The notes under the pieces were generated by a model, which was given only the letters and a program-made list of their open reading frames with translations, ran no database searches and was not told the origin of the DNA. A DNA stretch of 6,150 bases, from the NCBI GenBank assembly GCA_007116095.1, contig SKJD01000262.1, positions 1 to 6,150 on the forward strand. The letters run 5' to 3'. Below are positions 1 through 6,070 of this stretch, one piece after another (position 1 is the stretch's first letter; every line of letters starts with the position of its first letter). The position numbers were made by a program, and so were the translations under genes. This DNA comes from Candidatus Hydrogenedentota bacterium. Its GTDB lineage: Bacteria > Hydrogenedentota > Hydrogenedentia > Hydrogenedentales > SCBR16-9.

Positions 1-2
1 CC

Positions 3-1277
3 GTTCGGGCGGCCGGGGTAAAAGGCCTGGGTGAATTGGCCACGGTCAACAGCCTCTCCGAGTTGATTCCCTTCCTGGCGGACAGCGCCGCCGAGCTGCG
101 TGAAGCCGCACAGGACGTTTTGGTAGCGCTGGAAGGCGACCCCGTCACCACACGCCTGGTAATCCTGACCTTGCAGGCTGAAGCTGACACCAAGCCGGCC
201 TTGCTGCAAGTGCTGCATGAACGCGATCCCGCCTCGGGCCGGGCGGCGGCCGAAGCTGCTCTGAACGACGACGCCGCGGCCGTACGGGTCGCCGCACTCG
301 CATTGCTGGATCGCACGCCCGACGCCGATGACGAAGCGACCTACCTCGAAGCCGCACGCCGGGGCCATCCCGATACCCGCCGTCTTGGATTGCAGGGCTA
401 CCTGAGCCTGGCAGAACTGGCCCTGGAATCCGGGGAAGAATTCAAGGCGCGAAACATGTTTCACCGCAGCCTGAGCCTGGCTACCGACGATGCGGAGCGC
501 CTCCGTGCGTTGGAGAGCCTGACGGCTATCGCAAGCCCGGAAACCGTGATGTATCTCGAAGCCCAGGCCCGTCGGGAATCCCTACAGGCAGCGGTAGCCC
601 GTTGCGCCATGGCGATTGCCGCCAACGTAGCCGACAGCGACGCCGCCCTGGCGGAAGAAATCTACACGGAGATCATCCATATCGCCCTGGAAGTTCGGGG
701 CCTCGGGAATCTGGGCGAGGAAGAAATCGCCATCCTCAATGACGCACAAGCGGCCATGCAGGCGCTCGGCCAGGACGTGGACCTGCTCGGGGACCTGGGC
801 ATCGTGCGCGAATGGCAGATGATTGGTCCCTTGCCCCTCGAAGCCTTTGACACAGCGCTGGCGCCGGAAATAGAGGATTTTGATCCTTCAGCAAGCTATC
901 CGGGCGCAGGGGGCATGGAAGTATCCTGGCAATCCATGCCGGTGACGGGCCTTCCCGGTTATGTAGCACTGCACCCGGAATTGCGTCCGAACCGGAACGT
1001 CGTTGCCTACGCCCGTGCGGTGGTGCACATGCCGGAAAACGTCCAGAGCTATGTTTACGTCGGCAGCGACGACGGAATCCGCGTCTGGGTAAACGGGCTG
1101 CTCATCCACGAAAACGACGTTAAGCGTGAACTCCGCATGGACCAGGACGTCAAGCCCGTGCGCTTCCAACCCGGCGAAAACGAAATCCTGGTGAAGAGTG
1201 TGCAGCACGACGGCCCCTGGCGCTTCATCCTGCGCCTGACCAACCGCCAGAACACGCCGTTGGACTTCACGCACTAA
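3..1277 (+). CDS. HEAT-like repeat / C-terminal beta-sandwich protein, 5'-partial
   Basis: The specific function is not recognised. The frame is open from base 3 and ends at TAA 1275-1277. The first in-window start, TTG at 36, is unlikely to be real: the upstream codons read VRAAGVKGLGELA, which completes a HEAT-like helix running into LSELIPFLAD, so the gene begins left of the window. Counting from base 36, residues 1-250 are alanine/leucine/glutamate-rich paired helices (HEAT- or TPR-like, possibly scaffold or binding). From about residue 258 (REWQMIGPLP, TGG at 813) a beta-rich domain follows. It contains VGSDDGIRVWVNG near residue 342 and a closing strand pair around ENEILVKSVQ and WRFILRL. 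This resembles the galactose-binding-like or PA14-like sandwiches found after HEAT repeats in planctomycete-type proteins; ligand unknown. Such proteins are often exported, but any signal peptide would be outside the window. No catalytic motif was seen. The repeat and sandwich architecture is fairly secure; the function is not. Confidence 0.8.
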   Translation, partial: VRAAGVKGLGELATVNSLSELIPFLADSAAELREAAQDVLVALEGDPVTTRLVILTLQAEADTKPALLQVLHERDPASGRAAAEAALNDDAAAVRVAALALLDRTPDADDEATYLEAARRGHPDTRRLGLQGYLSLAELALESGEEFKARNMFHRSLSLATDDAERLRALESLTAIASPETVMYLEAQARRESLQAAVARCAMAIAANVADSDAALAEEIYTEIIHIALEVRGLGNLGEEEIAILNDAQAAMQALGQDVDLLGDLGIVREWQMIGPLPLEAFDTALAPEIEDFDPSASYPGAGGMEVSWQSMPVTGLPGYVALHPELRPNRNVVAYARAVVHMPENVQSYVYVGSDDGIRVWVNGLLIHENDVKRELRMDQDVKPVRFQPGENEILVKSVQHDGPWRFILRLTNRQNTPLDFTH

Positions 1278-1290
1278 GCCCGGGGCAACA

Positions 1291-1305
1291 CGCCTGTATC
1301 AGGCG
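1291..1305 (+). repeat. Short perfect hairpin after the HEAT gene
   Basis: CGCCTG (1291-1296), loop TAT, CAGGCG (1300-1305): a perfect 6-bp GC-rich stem 13 bases after the TAA stop. The following bases (GCCAAAAGTATT) contain no T-run, so it is not a canonical intrinsic terminator. It may protect the 3' end of the upstream mRNA or help Rho-dependent termination. The role is inferred from position only. Confidence 0.4.
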
Positions 1306-1328
1306 GCCAAAAGTATTATGTCGATTTT

Positions 1329-1361
1329 GAGGCCGTCCCATTAAAGCCGTGGGACGGCCTC
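1329..1361 (+). repeat. Perfect 12-bp inverted repeat (terminator-like, no U-tract)
   Basis: GAGGCCGTCCCA (1329-1340), loop TTAAAGCCG (1341-1349), TGGGACGGCCTC (1350-1361): twelve consecutive complementary pairs. A stem this strong between two + strand transcription units suggests a transcription boundary. Neither strand has a U-run after the stem, since TGGTATAAT follows on + and AAAATCGACAT on -. A Rho-independent terminator is therefore not fully supported. Alternatives are a dispersed intergenic palindrome, a protein-binding site, or an RNA structure. The 3' arm ends one base before a perfect extended -10 box, so the stem overlaps the likely core promoter of the methyltransferase cassette. 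Confidence 0.6.
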
Positions 1362-1370
1362 TGGTATAAT
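1341..1370 (+). promoter_or_regulatory. Candidate extended -10 promoter of the M-V cassette
   Basis: TATAAT at 1365-1370 is preceded by TG plus one base (1362-1364), exactly the extended -10 consensus TGnTATAAT. The -35 match is poor: TTAAAG at 1341-1346, spacer 18, three of six. Extended -10 promoters often tolerate this. Transcription would start near 1377 and leave a leader of roughly 95 bases before the ATG at 1473. The candidate -35 lies in the loop of the 1329-1361 hairpin and the spacer covers its 3' arm, so a protein bound to the palindrome could control the promoter. The core elements are read directly; activity is inferred. Confidence 0.5.
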
Positions 1371-1398
1371 CGGGTATCTTCCTGACCGCCAGGCAACC

Positions 1399-1428
1399 TT
1401 GAGATTCATGGGCGCCTCGGTGCAAAAT
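1399..1428 (+). promoter_or_regulatory. Weaker second promoter candidate
   Basis: TTGAGA (1399-1404, five of six to TTGACA) lies 18 bases from CAAAAT (1423-1428, four of six to TATAAT). A start near 1435 would leave a leader of about 38 bases to the ATG at 1473 and would exclude the GTG at 1449 as a well-placed start. The -10 is much weaker than the one at 1365-1370, so this is a secondary candidate. Confidence 0.2.
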
Positions 1429-1472
1429 CGTCTTGATCTATCGAAACGGTGAAGCCCTTTTGGGAACCAAGC

Positions 1473-2630
1473 ATGCAGAACAACGCCTTTACATTTTATG
1501 AGTTTTTCGCTGGAGCCGGCATGGTGCGACAGGGCTTGGGACCTACCTGGCAATGTCTCTTCGCCAATGATTTTGACCCCAAAAAAGCAGCGACATATAA
1601 AAGAAACTGGGGCAAAGCGGAATTTCAGGAAGGGGATATACGAAATATTGCTTGTGAAGAGCTCCCCGGAAAAGCGGACCTAGCCTGGGCTTCCTTTCCT
1701 TGTCAGGATCTTTCCCTCGCCGGGAATTACCAGGGCTTGAAAGGGGCGCGTTCCGGCACATTCTGGCCATTCTGGCAACTCATGCACGAACTCCATGGAA
1801 AAAATCGCGCGCCGGAATTCATCGTGCTGGAAAATGTATGCGGCGCTTTGACCTCACATCAAGGCAAAGACTTTATCGCCATTTGCGCATCGCTGCAACA
1901 ATTGGGGTATCGGGTGGGAGCCGTTGTCATGGACGCCGTACACTTTCTTCCACAGTCGCGTCCACGTCTTTTTATTATCGGCGCCGCAGGCAACTTGTCC
2001 ATCCCGCATCAAGTCATGGCGACCACGCCTTCGCCGCCGTGGAACACATCGGCCATTGAACGTGCGTTCAACATGCTTCCGACCGAAATGCAACAGCATT
2101 GGATCTGGTGGCATATGCCGCAGCCGCCCACCAGAAGACTCCGTCTCATCGATCTGATCGAACCGAACCCTGAAAGCGTCTCCTGGCATTCAGCGGAAGA
2201 AACCGAAAAAATACTGAATATGATGAGCGAGGTGAACCGTAGCAAGGTTGATTACGCCCAGCAACTGGACCATTTGGTCGTTGGCGCTGTATACCGCAGG
2301 ACCCGCAGCAACGCCAAGGGCGAAAAGGTGCAACGGGCGGAAATCAGGATGGACGGCATTGCCGGATGCCTGAGAACGCCCTCCGGCGGTTCCAGCAGGC
2401 AAATATTGCTTTTTATCGAAGGCTCCAAGATAAAATCACGACTTATTTCCAGTCGCGAGACGGCCCGGCTGATGGGATTGCCAGACACGTACAAGCTGCC
2501 TGAAAATTACAATGAAGCCTACCACTTAACCGGCGACGGCGTGGCGGCGCCCGTGGTCCGGCATATCGCCGGTCATCTTATCGAACCGGTTTTCGAATTT
2601 AATCGCAGCATTTCAAAGGGCGTTGCATGA
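1473..2630 (+). CDS. DNA (cytosine-5-)-methyltransferase
   Basis: Transfers a methyl group from S-adenosylmethionine to C5 of cytosine in a specific DNA sequence. I use ATG 1473, 8 codons inside the longer frame from GTG 1449: GGGAA lies 6 bases upstream of the ATG, the GTG has no ribosome site, and the SAM-binding motif begins just after the ATG. This gives 385 residues, a usual length for a monospecific enzyme. In 385-residue numbering: motif I FYEFFAGAGM (8-17); motif IV SFPCQDLSLAG with catalytic Cys77; motif VI ENV (120-122); motif VIII QSRPRLFIIG (161-170); a target-recognition region about 180-310; motif IX RETARLMGLP (328-337); motif X GDGVAAPVVRHIAGH (354-368). All catalytic motifs look intact, so it should be active. 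The target sequence cannot be read from this. Its stop overlaps the next ATG (ATGA), implying translational coupling in an M-small gene-vsr operon. Some stretches, such as 1561-1620 (27 G/C of 60), are AT-rich beside the flanking genes, consistent with transfer. Confidence 0.96.
   Translation: MQNNAFTFYEFFAGAGMVRQGLGPTWQCLFANDFDPKKAATYKRNWGKAEFQEGDIRNIACEELPGKADLAWASFPCQDLSLAGNYQGLKGARSGTFWPFWQLMHELHGKNRAPEFIVLENVCGALTSHQGKDFIAICASLQQLGYRVGAVVMDAVHFLPQSRPRLFIIGAAGNLSIPHQVMATTPSPPWNTSAIERAFNMLPTEMQQHWIWWHMPQPPTRRLRLIDLIEPNPESVSWHSAEETEKILNMMSEVNRSKVDYAQQLDHLVVGAVYRRTRSNAKGEKVQRAEIRMDGIAGCLRTPSGGSSRQILLFIEGSKIKSRLISSRETARLMGLPDTYKLPENYNEAYHLTGDGVAAPVVRHIAGHLIEPVFEFNRSISKGVA
2615..2620 (+). promoter_or_regulatory. 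Ribosome binding site for the 81-codon gene
   Basis: AAAGGG, 6 bases before ATG 2627 and inside the end of the methyltransferase gene. Together with the ATGA overlap it fixes this start and argues that the small gene is really translated. Confidence 0.5.
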
Positions 2631-2872
2631 GTGTCATATTGTGCGAAAAAGACCTTGCGTTGCAACAGAAAATCGAAGCTTATGCGGACGTGTTGGCGCA
2701 AGAAGCCCATAAACTGGGTGACCATGGCCTGAGTGAAGAGGAGTTTTACCAAAGCGGCTTGTTTCGCGGGGCCATAGAACGCCTGCGCGGCCAATTTTCC
2801 GCCAACATGCGCGTAAAGCGAGACGGCGAAACAGTCAAGACCTCGAACGCCACGGCGCTTCGCAGGGGGTAG
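2627..2872 (+). CDS. 81-residue protein between M and V genes; possible truncated restriction endonuclease
   Basis: Function not established. ATG 2627 overlaps the methyltransferase stop by 4 bases, and TAG 2870-2872 ends 2 bases before the vsr GTG. The protein is charged and mostly helical, with no signal peptide, membrane segment, nuclease motif or DNA-binding motif that I can identify. The strongest segment is EEFYQSGLFRGAIERLRG (about residues 38-55), followed by QFSANMRVKRD. From memory, this resembles the N-terminal region of a family of putative type II restriction endonucleases of about 250 residues, encoded between a C5 methyltransferase and Vsr. In that family an 'FRGAIER-RG' helix precedes a nuclease domain containing 'ELKG..DGNNT..FERP'-like motifs. 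Nothing like that domain occurs here: the tail ETVKTSNATALRRG looks unrelated and vsr follows at once. I therefore suspect a remnant left by an internal deletion. Alternatives are a genuine small accessory protein or a regulator of the pair. Translation is well supported; the remnant interpretation is moderate. Confidence 0.65.
   Translation: MSVILCEKDLALQQKIEAYADVLAQEAHKLGDHGLSEEEFYQSGLFRGAIERLRGQFSANMRVKRDGETVKTSNATALRRG
2864..2869 (+). promoter_or_regulatory. Ribosome binding site fixing the vsr GTG start
   Basis: AGGGGG, five of six to AGGAGG, 5 bases before GTG 2875. It lies within the last codons of the 81-codon gene, whose TAG stop sits between this site and the vsr start. Ribosomes finishing the upstream gene can therefore restart on vsr. 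Confidence 0.6.
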
Positions 2873-2874
2873 CC

Positions 2875-3273
2875 GTGCATGTTTCTGAACTGCGCAGCCG
2901 CACCATGCGCGCCGTCAAATCGATCAACACCAGACCGGAGGTAAAACTTCGCAAGGCGTTGCATCGCTTGGGCTATCGGTATCGACTGCACCGAAAGAAT
3001 CTTCCGGGAAAGCCGGATATTGTGTTTCCGGGAAGAAAAAAAGTGATCTTCCTGCACGGCTGCTTTTGGCATGGACATGATTGCGCCCGGGGCGCACGGA
3101 CGCCCAAAACGAACACGGCATACTGGCGCGCCAAAATATCCAGCAACAGACAACGGGACGACGCCCACCTGCAAGCACTTCATGAACTGGGCTGGGAAAC
3201 GTTGGTGATCTGGGAATGCGAAATAAAACGATTTCCCGAGGTCATTCAGTGTTGCATCTGGTTCCTGGAATGA
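2875..3273 (+). CDS. vsr: Very short patch repair (Vsr-type) T:G mismatch endonuclease
   Basis: Nicks DNA 5' of the T in T:G mismatches formed by deamination of 5-methylcytosine and so starts short-patch repair at methylated sites. The 132 residues make up the Vsr core and are somewhat shorter than E. coli Vsr (156). Comparison with remembered E. coli residues: LPGKPDIVF carries Asp48 (catalytic Asp51); HGCFWHGHDC gives His61 and His66 (His64, His69), the base-stack wedge Phe64-Trp65, and zinc ligands Cys63, His68 and Cys70; WEC supplies the fourth zinc ligand, Cys115. All are present, so activity is expected. The N-terminal SELRSRTMRAVKS matches the usual Vsr entry helix. The start is GTG 2875, chosen from the AGGGGG site. 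It is last in the operon behind the methyltransferase whose lesions it presumably repairs, as dcm-vsr are paired in E. coli. The stop TGA 3271-3273 is followed by a convergent operon. Confidence 0.95.
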   Translation: MHVSELRSRTMRAVKSINTRPEVKLRKALHRLGYRYRLHRKNLPGKPDIVFPGRKKVIFLHGCFWHGHDCARGARTPKTNTAYWRAKISSNRQRDDAHLQALHELGWETLVIWECEIKRFPEVIQCCIWFLE

Positions 3274-3298
3274 CTTGTAAAGACGGATTCACGGACAT
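3274..3298. other. Convergent intergenic gap, no terminator seen
   Basis: Only 25 bases separate the vsr stop from the stop of the LutB-LutA fusion gene on the other strand. No stem with a T-run is visible on either strand, only a direct repeat of CGGA. The two transcripts probably overlap at their 3' ends or stop by a Rho-dependent or colliding mechanism. Confidence 0.6.
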
Positions 3299-5452
3299 CT
3301 ACTTCACCAGTTGGATCAGCTCCAGCGGGTGGTAGACCGGGAGGCCAGTCCCTTCACGCAGGTGCATTGCGCAGACGCTGCTCTCGGAGACGATGGCGTC
3401 GATTTCGGCGGCCCGGAAGCGCTCGAAAAGCGGTTCGCCCACGGCGTTGGCCAGTTCATAGCCCAAGGGGCCGGTCTTCAGTCCGAAGGTGCCCGCCATG
3501 CCACAGCAGGTGCCCGTTTCGATGCGCTGGACTTCCGCTCCCAGGCGTTTAAGCCAGACCACGGCGCCGTTGGCCTTGCCCAGCGGGCGTTGGTGGCAGG
3601 AGCAATGCATCCCGAAACGTTTCCCGGCCAGGGGTTGTTGCTCGGCCTTTTCCGCTTCCAGGTCGAGAATAAACTCAAAGAACTCGTGGCTGTGCGCCGC
3701 AACTTCGTTCACATGCGGATTCCAGGGCAGCAGCTTGGGATAGGATATGCGCAGGCAGTAGGCAGCCGTGGGCTCGGTGGCGACGATTTCATAGCCTTCC
3801 GCCACGTAGGGCGCCAGCCGCGCCACGTTGTAGACCCCAAAGTCCCGGGCCGTGTCCAGGTCGCCGTAGCCAATTGCCGGATAACCGCTACTCTTCTGTT
3901 CCGGCAGCACCACTTCGCAACCCAGGCCTTCCAGGTATTCAATCACGGCCATGCCCAACTCGGGCGCGTTGTAGTTCGTGAAGATATCGTGAAAATAGAC
4001 CACCTTGCGCCGAAGTCGCGCTTGTTGCTGGCGGCTCAGCCCTACTGGCGTCTCGATCTGTGGCTGGGGCGGGCGCTGGGCAAAGCGTTTGCGCAGGGTC
4101 TTGCGGGCGAAAGGCGGCAGCGTCCGGCGACGGTCGATGCCCACCACTTTCTCCAGCAGGATACGGAAGGCCGGATTCTTCAACGCCCAATTCGACAGCG
4201 GCGCAGTAGCACAGCCCAGCTTCGCGTTCTCCTCGGCTTTTATCAGCGCCTGGTTCACCTTCGGCAGGGGATGTTGTTCGCTGTCCCGTTCCTTTACCGC
4301 GCTGATCATCGTGGGCATGTCGATTTGCGCCGGGCAAATTTCCTTGCAGAGGCCGCAGGAGATACAGAGCTCGGCGAAGTCGCCCGCTAGCTCCAGGCCA
4401 TGTACGCCAGCGGTCCAGGGAATACCGATGGGACCGGGATAAATATGTCCGAAGGTATGCCCGCCAGTGACCCCATAGGTTGGGCAAACATTCATACACG
4501 CGCCGCAACGGATACAGTGTAACGCTTCCCGCAGCATCGGGTCCTCACGCATGGTCCTGCGGCCGTTGTCGAGTACGATGATGTAGGATTCACGCGGCGG
4601 GCCGTCGTCGCCCATCTGCGCCCGGCCGGACATCCAGGTGACATAGGTGGTGGGCATCTGTCCACTCGCGCTCACCGGATGCGCCAGCACCATCATCATC
4701 GCGTCTTCCACGGTGTCCACGATCTTTTCCAGGCCCATCACACAGATGTGACAGGTCCCGATGCTCGAAACCAGGCGCGCATTTCCCTCGTTGGTCTCGA
4801 TGACAATGCTGCCATTTTCCGCAACGCCGACATTCGCGCCGGTCATACCGATGTCCGTATTCAGGAAGATGGGCCGCAGGTACTTCCGGACAATCCGCAT
4901 GATTTCTTTCACATCGTTCGGCACCGGTGTGCCCGTTTCCTTCTCGAAGAGGGCCGCCACCTCATGCGCCATCTTGTGAATCGAAGGGAAGACCAGGTGA
5001 AAAGGTTTTTCATGCGCCAACTGAAGGATCAACTCACCCAGGTCCGTCTCCACCACGCGCAGGCCGGCCTCTTCCATGAATTCGTTCAGCTCGATCTCTT
5101 CGGTGGTGAGGGATTTCGATTTCGAGACGGTGGTGTAGCCCTTTTCTTGTGCGATCTGCAAGACCTGTGCGATACACTCCGCGCCGTCCCTCGCATAGAG
5201 CACCTTCGCCCCGCGCGCCTCGGCATTGCGGGTGAATTTCTCGAGCAACGCATCCTGTTCCGCGATGCAACGCTCCTTGATCGTTTTCACTTCCTTGCGA
5301 AACGCCGTACCACCCGGCAGGATCGCCAGGCGATCCGCCCGTTTCTGGCGGCCACGCTCCATGCAACTGAAGAGGGCGTCGCGCTTGTCTTTTTCGTCGA
5401 TGGCCTTGCGGATGGCGCTGTAGAGTTTCTCGTGGCGTGGATTCTTCGTCAT
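3299..5452 (-). CDS. LutB-LutA fusion: L-lactate oxidation iron-sulfur protein with LUD, two 4Fe-4S motifs and CCG region
   Basis: Likely the electron-transfer and catalytic core of an NAD-independent L-lactate dehydrogenase (LutABC/LldEFG type) that oxidises lactate to pyruvate in the cytoplasm or at the membrane face. It has 717 residues, against roughly 475 for a normal LutB. Order: N-terminal helices (1-75); LUD domain (about 75-300) with NTDIGMTGANVGVAENGS at 198-215 and ETNEGNARLVSS at 219-230; two ferredoxin motifs with Cys313/316/319/323 and Cys363/366/369/373; a linker with RRRTLPPFARKTLRKRF (441-457); then a LutA/GlpC-like CCG region (about 482-717). The first CCG repeat keeps FTNYNAPELG (491-500) but has SSG at 521-523 where CCG is expected. 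The second keeps CHxRP (Cys619), CCGMAGTFG (Cys649-Cys650) and Cys694, with Ser691 in the first CxxC position. No membrane segment or signal peptide is seen. ATG 5452-5450 overlaps the lutC stop, with GGGAG 7 bases upstream. I recall a similar long two-gene arrangement in Desulfovibrio lactate loci. Family placement is strong; the exact substrate (lactate versus another 2-hydroxy acid) is less certain. Confidence 0.9.
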   Translation of the reverse strand: MTKNPRHEKLYSAIRKAIDEKDKRDALFSCMERGRQKRADRLAILPGGTAFRKEVKTIKERCIAEQDALLEKFTRNAEARGAKVLYARDGAECIAQVLQIAQEKGYTTVSKSKSLTTEEIELNEFMEEAGLRVVETDLGELILQLAHEKPFHLVFPSIHKMAHEVAALFEKETGTPVPNDVKEIMRIVRKYLRPIFLNTDIGMTGANVGVAENGSIVIETNEGNARLVSSIGTCHICVMGLEKIVDTVEDAMMMVLAHPVSASGQMPTTYVTWMSGRAQMGDDGPPRESYIIVLDNGRRTMREDPMLREALHCIRCGACMNVCPTYGVTGGHTFGHIYPGPIGIPWTAGVHGLELAGDFAELCISCGLCKEICPAQIDMPTMISAVKERDSEQHPLPKVNQALIKAEENAKLGCATAPLSNWALKNPAFRILLEKVVGIDRRRTLPPFARKTLRKRFAQRPPQPQIETPVGLSRQQQARLRRKVVYFHDIFTNYNAPELGMAVIEYLEGLGCEVVLPEQKSSGYPAIGYGDLDTARDFGVYNVARLAPYVAEGYEIVATEPTAAYCLRISYPKLLPWNPHVNEVAAHSHEFFEFILDLEAEKAEQQPLAGKRFGMHCSCHQRPLGKANGAVVWLKRLGAEVQRIETGTCCGMAGTFGLKTGPLGYELANAVGEPLFERFRAAEIDAIVSESSVCAMHLREGTGLPVYHPLELIQLVK

Positions 5453-6027
5453 GACTCCGCTCCCAACAGTATCGCATAGGCCGTTTCCGGGCCGTGCACT
5501 CCCAGCGTCAGCTTCATCTCGATATCGCCGGTACGGCTCGGTCCCGACAGATAACTCACGGTTACCCCCCCGGGATGCGTCTCGAAAACACGCCGCAGCG
5601 CTGAGGACGATTCCATCAATGAGCCGACCAAATCCTCGGTGCGGACAATGCCGATGTGGGTGCGGGGGATGGACGACACCAAGCGCACCGCATCGTCCAG
5701 CGCAACTTCCGCGAGGGTCCCCGTCTCCGCGATGCCGAAGACGCAGCCCGTGATGCCAATCTGTGCGGTGTCAATGAGGCCCGGCAATTCCGCACTGCGA
5801 TAGGGCGGCTGCAAGACCTGAATTCCTTTGTCTTTACACAAATCGGCAATCTGCGCCATCAGGTTCTCCGGTAGCGCGGCCAAGGCCACAACCTCCGGTT
5901 GCTCAGCCGCGAAAATCTGCTCCAGCACCACATTCACCGCCGCTTCCGACGCCGCCCGGTGCGCTTGCCCCGACACCGCCTCAAAAGCGGTGGTAAATCC
6001 TTCAACATACGACGCTGTTTGTGCCAT
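5449..6027 (-). CDS. lutC: LUD-domain lactate utilisation protein C
   Basis: Accessory or structural subunit of the LutABC (LldEFG) L-lactate oxidation complex; it has no iron-sulfur motif. At 192 residues it is at the short end for LutC/YkgG proteins (B. subtilis LutC is about 240), and the N-terminal part is brief. LUD signatures: GITGCVFGIAETGTLAEVAL (91-110), RLVSSIPRTHIGIV (115-128), and the C-terminal SGPSRTGDIEMKLTLGVHGP (161-180). These are the usual conserved blocks in the usual order. The start ATG 6027-6025 is preceded by GAGGAG 10 bases upstream. The same frame stays open upstream to the window edge but has no start codon I would accept and no family similarity. lutC is first in the operon and its stop TGA overlaps the ATG of the fusion gene (ATGA), so the two products are probably made in matched amounts. 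No separate lutA, permease (lutP) or regulator is in the window; the LutA role is taken by the fusion's C-terminus. Confidence 0.92.
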   Translation of the reverse strand: MAQTASYVEGFTTAFEAVSGQAHRAASEAAVNVVLEQIFAAEQPEVVALAALPENLMAQIADLCKDKGIQVLQPPYRSAELPGLIDTAQIGITGCVFGIAETGTLAEVALDDAVRLVSSIPRTHIGIVRTEDLVGSLMESSSALRRVFETHPGGVTVSYLSGPSRTGDIEMKLTLGVHGPETAYAILLGAES

Positions 6028-6037
6028 AACCTTGCCA

Positions 6038-6046
6038 CTCCTCTCC
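6038..6046 (-). promoter_or_regulatory. Ribosome binding site of lutC
   Basis: On the - strand this reads GGAGAGGAG, with GAGGAG ending 10 bases before the ATG at 6027. The spacing is slightly long. A nearer AAGG sits only 2 bases from the ATG and is too close. The site supports the chosen start over any upstream extension. Confidence 0.55.
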
Positions 6047-6064
6047 GCTGCTGATTCCCCGCCT

Positions 6065-6070
6065 ATGATA
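6065..6070 (-). promoter_or_regulatory. Candidate -10 box of the lut operon
   Basis: TATCAT on the - strand, five of six to TATAAT, placed so that transcription would begin near 6058 and give a leader of about 30 bases containing the ribosome site. No good -35 is present: the best, TTCGTA at 6095-6090, has a 19-base spacer and three matches. It could depend on an activator or be fortuitous. Confidence 0.3.

Noticed and set aside
888..1274. - strand open frame of 128 codons opposite the beta-sandwich
   Set aside because: It is antisense to a convincing domain on + and has no recognisable motif or ribosome site.
1449..1472. GTG 1449 as the methyltransferase start
   Set aside because: It adds 8 non-conserved residues and has no ribosome site. 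ATG 1473 has GGGAA at a good distance and fits where family members begin. It cannot be fully excluded.
1278..1472. CRISPR, tRNA, control-protein gene or C-box in the gap
   Set aside because: There are no repeat units, no cloverleaf, and no short helix-turn-helix frame. Only the hairpins and promoter-like boxes were found.
3311..4390. Long + strand open frame of 359 codons opposite the LutB-LutA fusion
   Set aside because: It is the antisense shadow of the fusion gene, whose - strand frame has clear CCG motifs. The + strand translation shows no family motif.
3939..4508. - strand open frame of 189 codons overlapping the fusion gene
   Set aside because: It is a shifted frame inside the 4Fe-4S and linker part of the fusion, with Arg-rich low-information translation typical of a shadow frame.
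4679..5479. Long + strand open frame of 266 codons, His-rich at its start
   Set aside because: It is antisense to the LUD part of the fusion. The His run is a by-product of ATGATG-type codons on the coding strand (MMMV), and no independent signal is seen.
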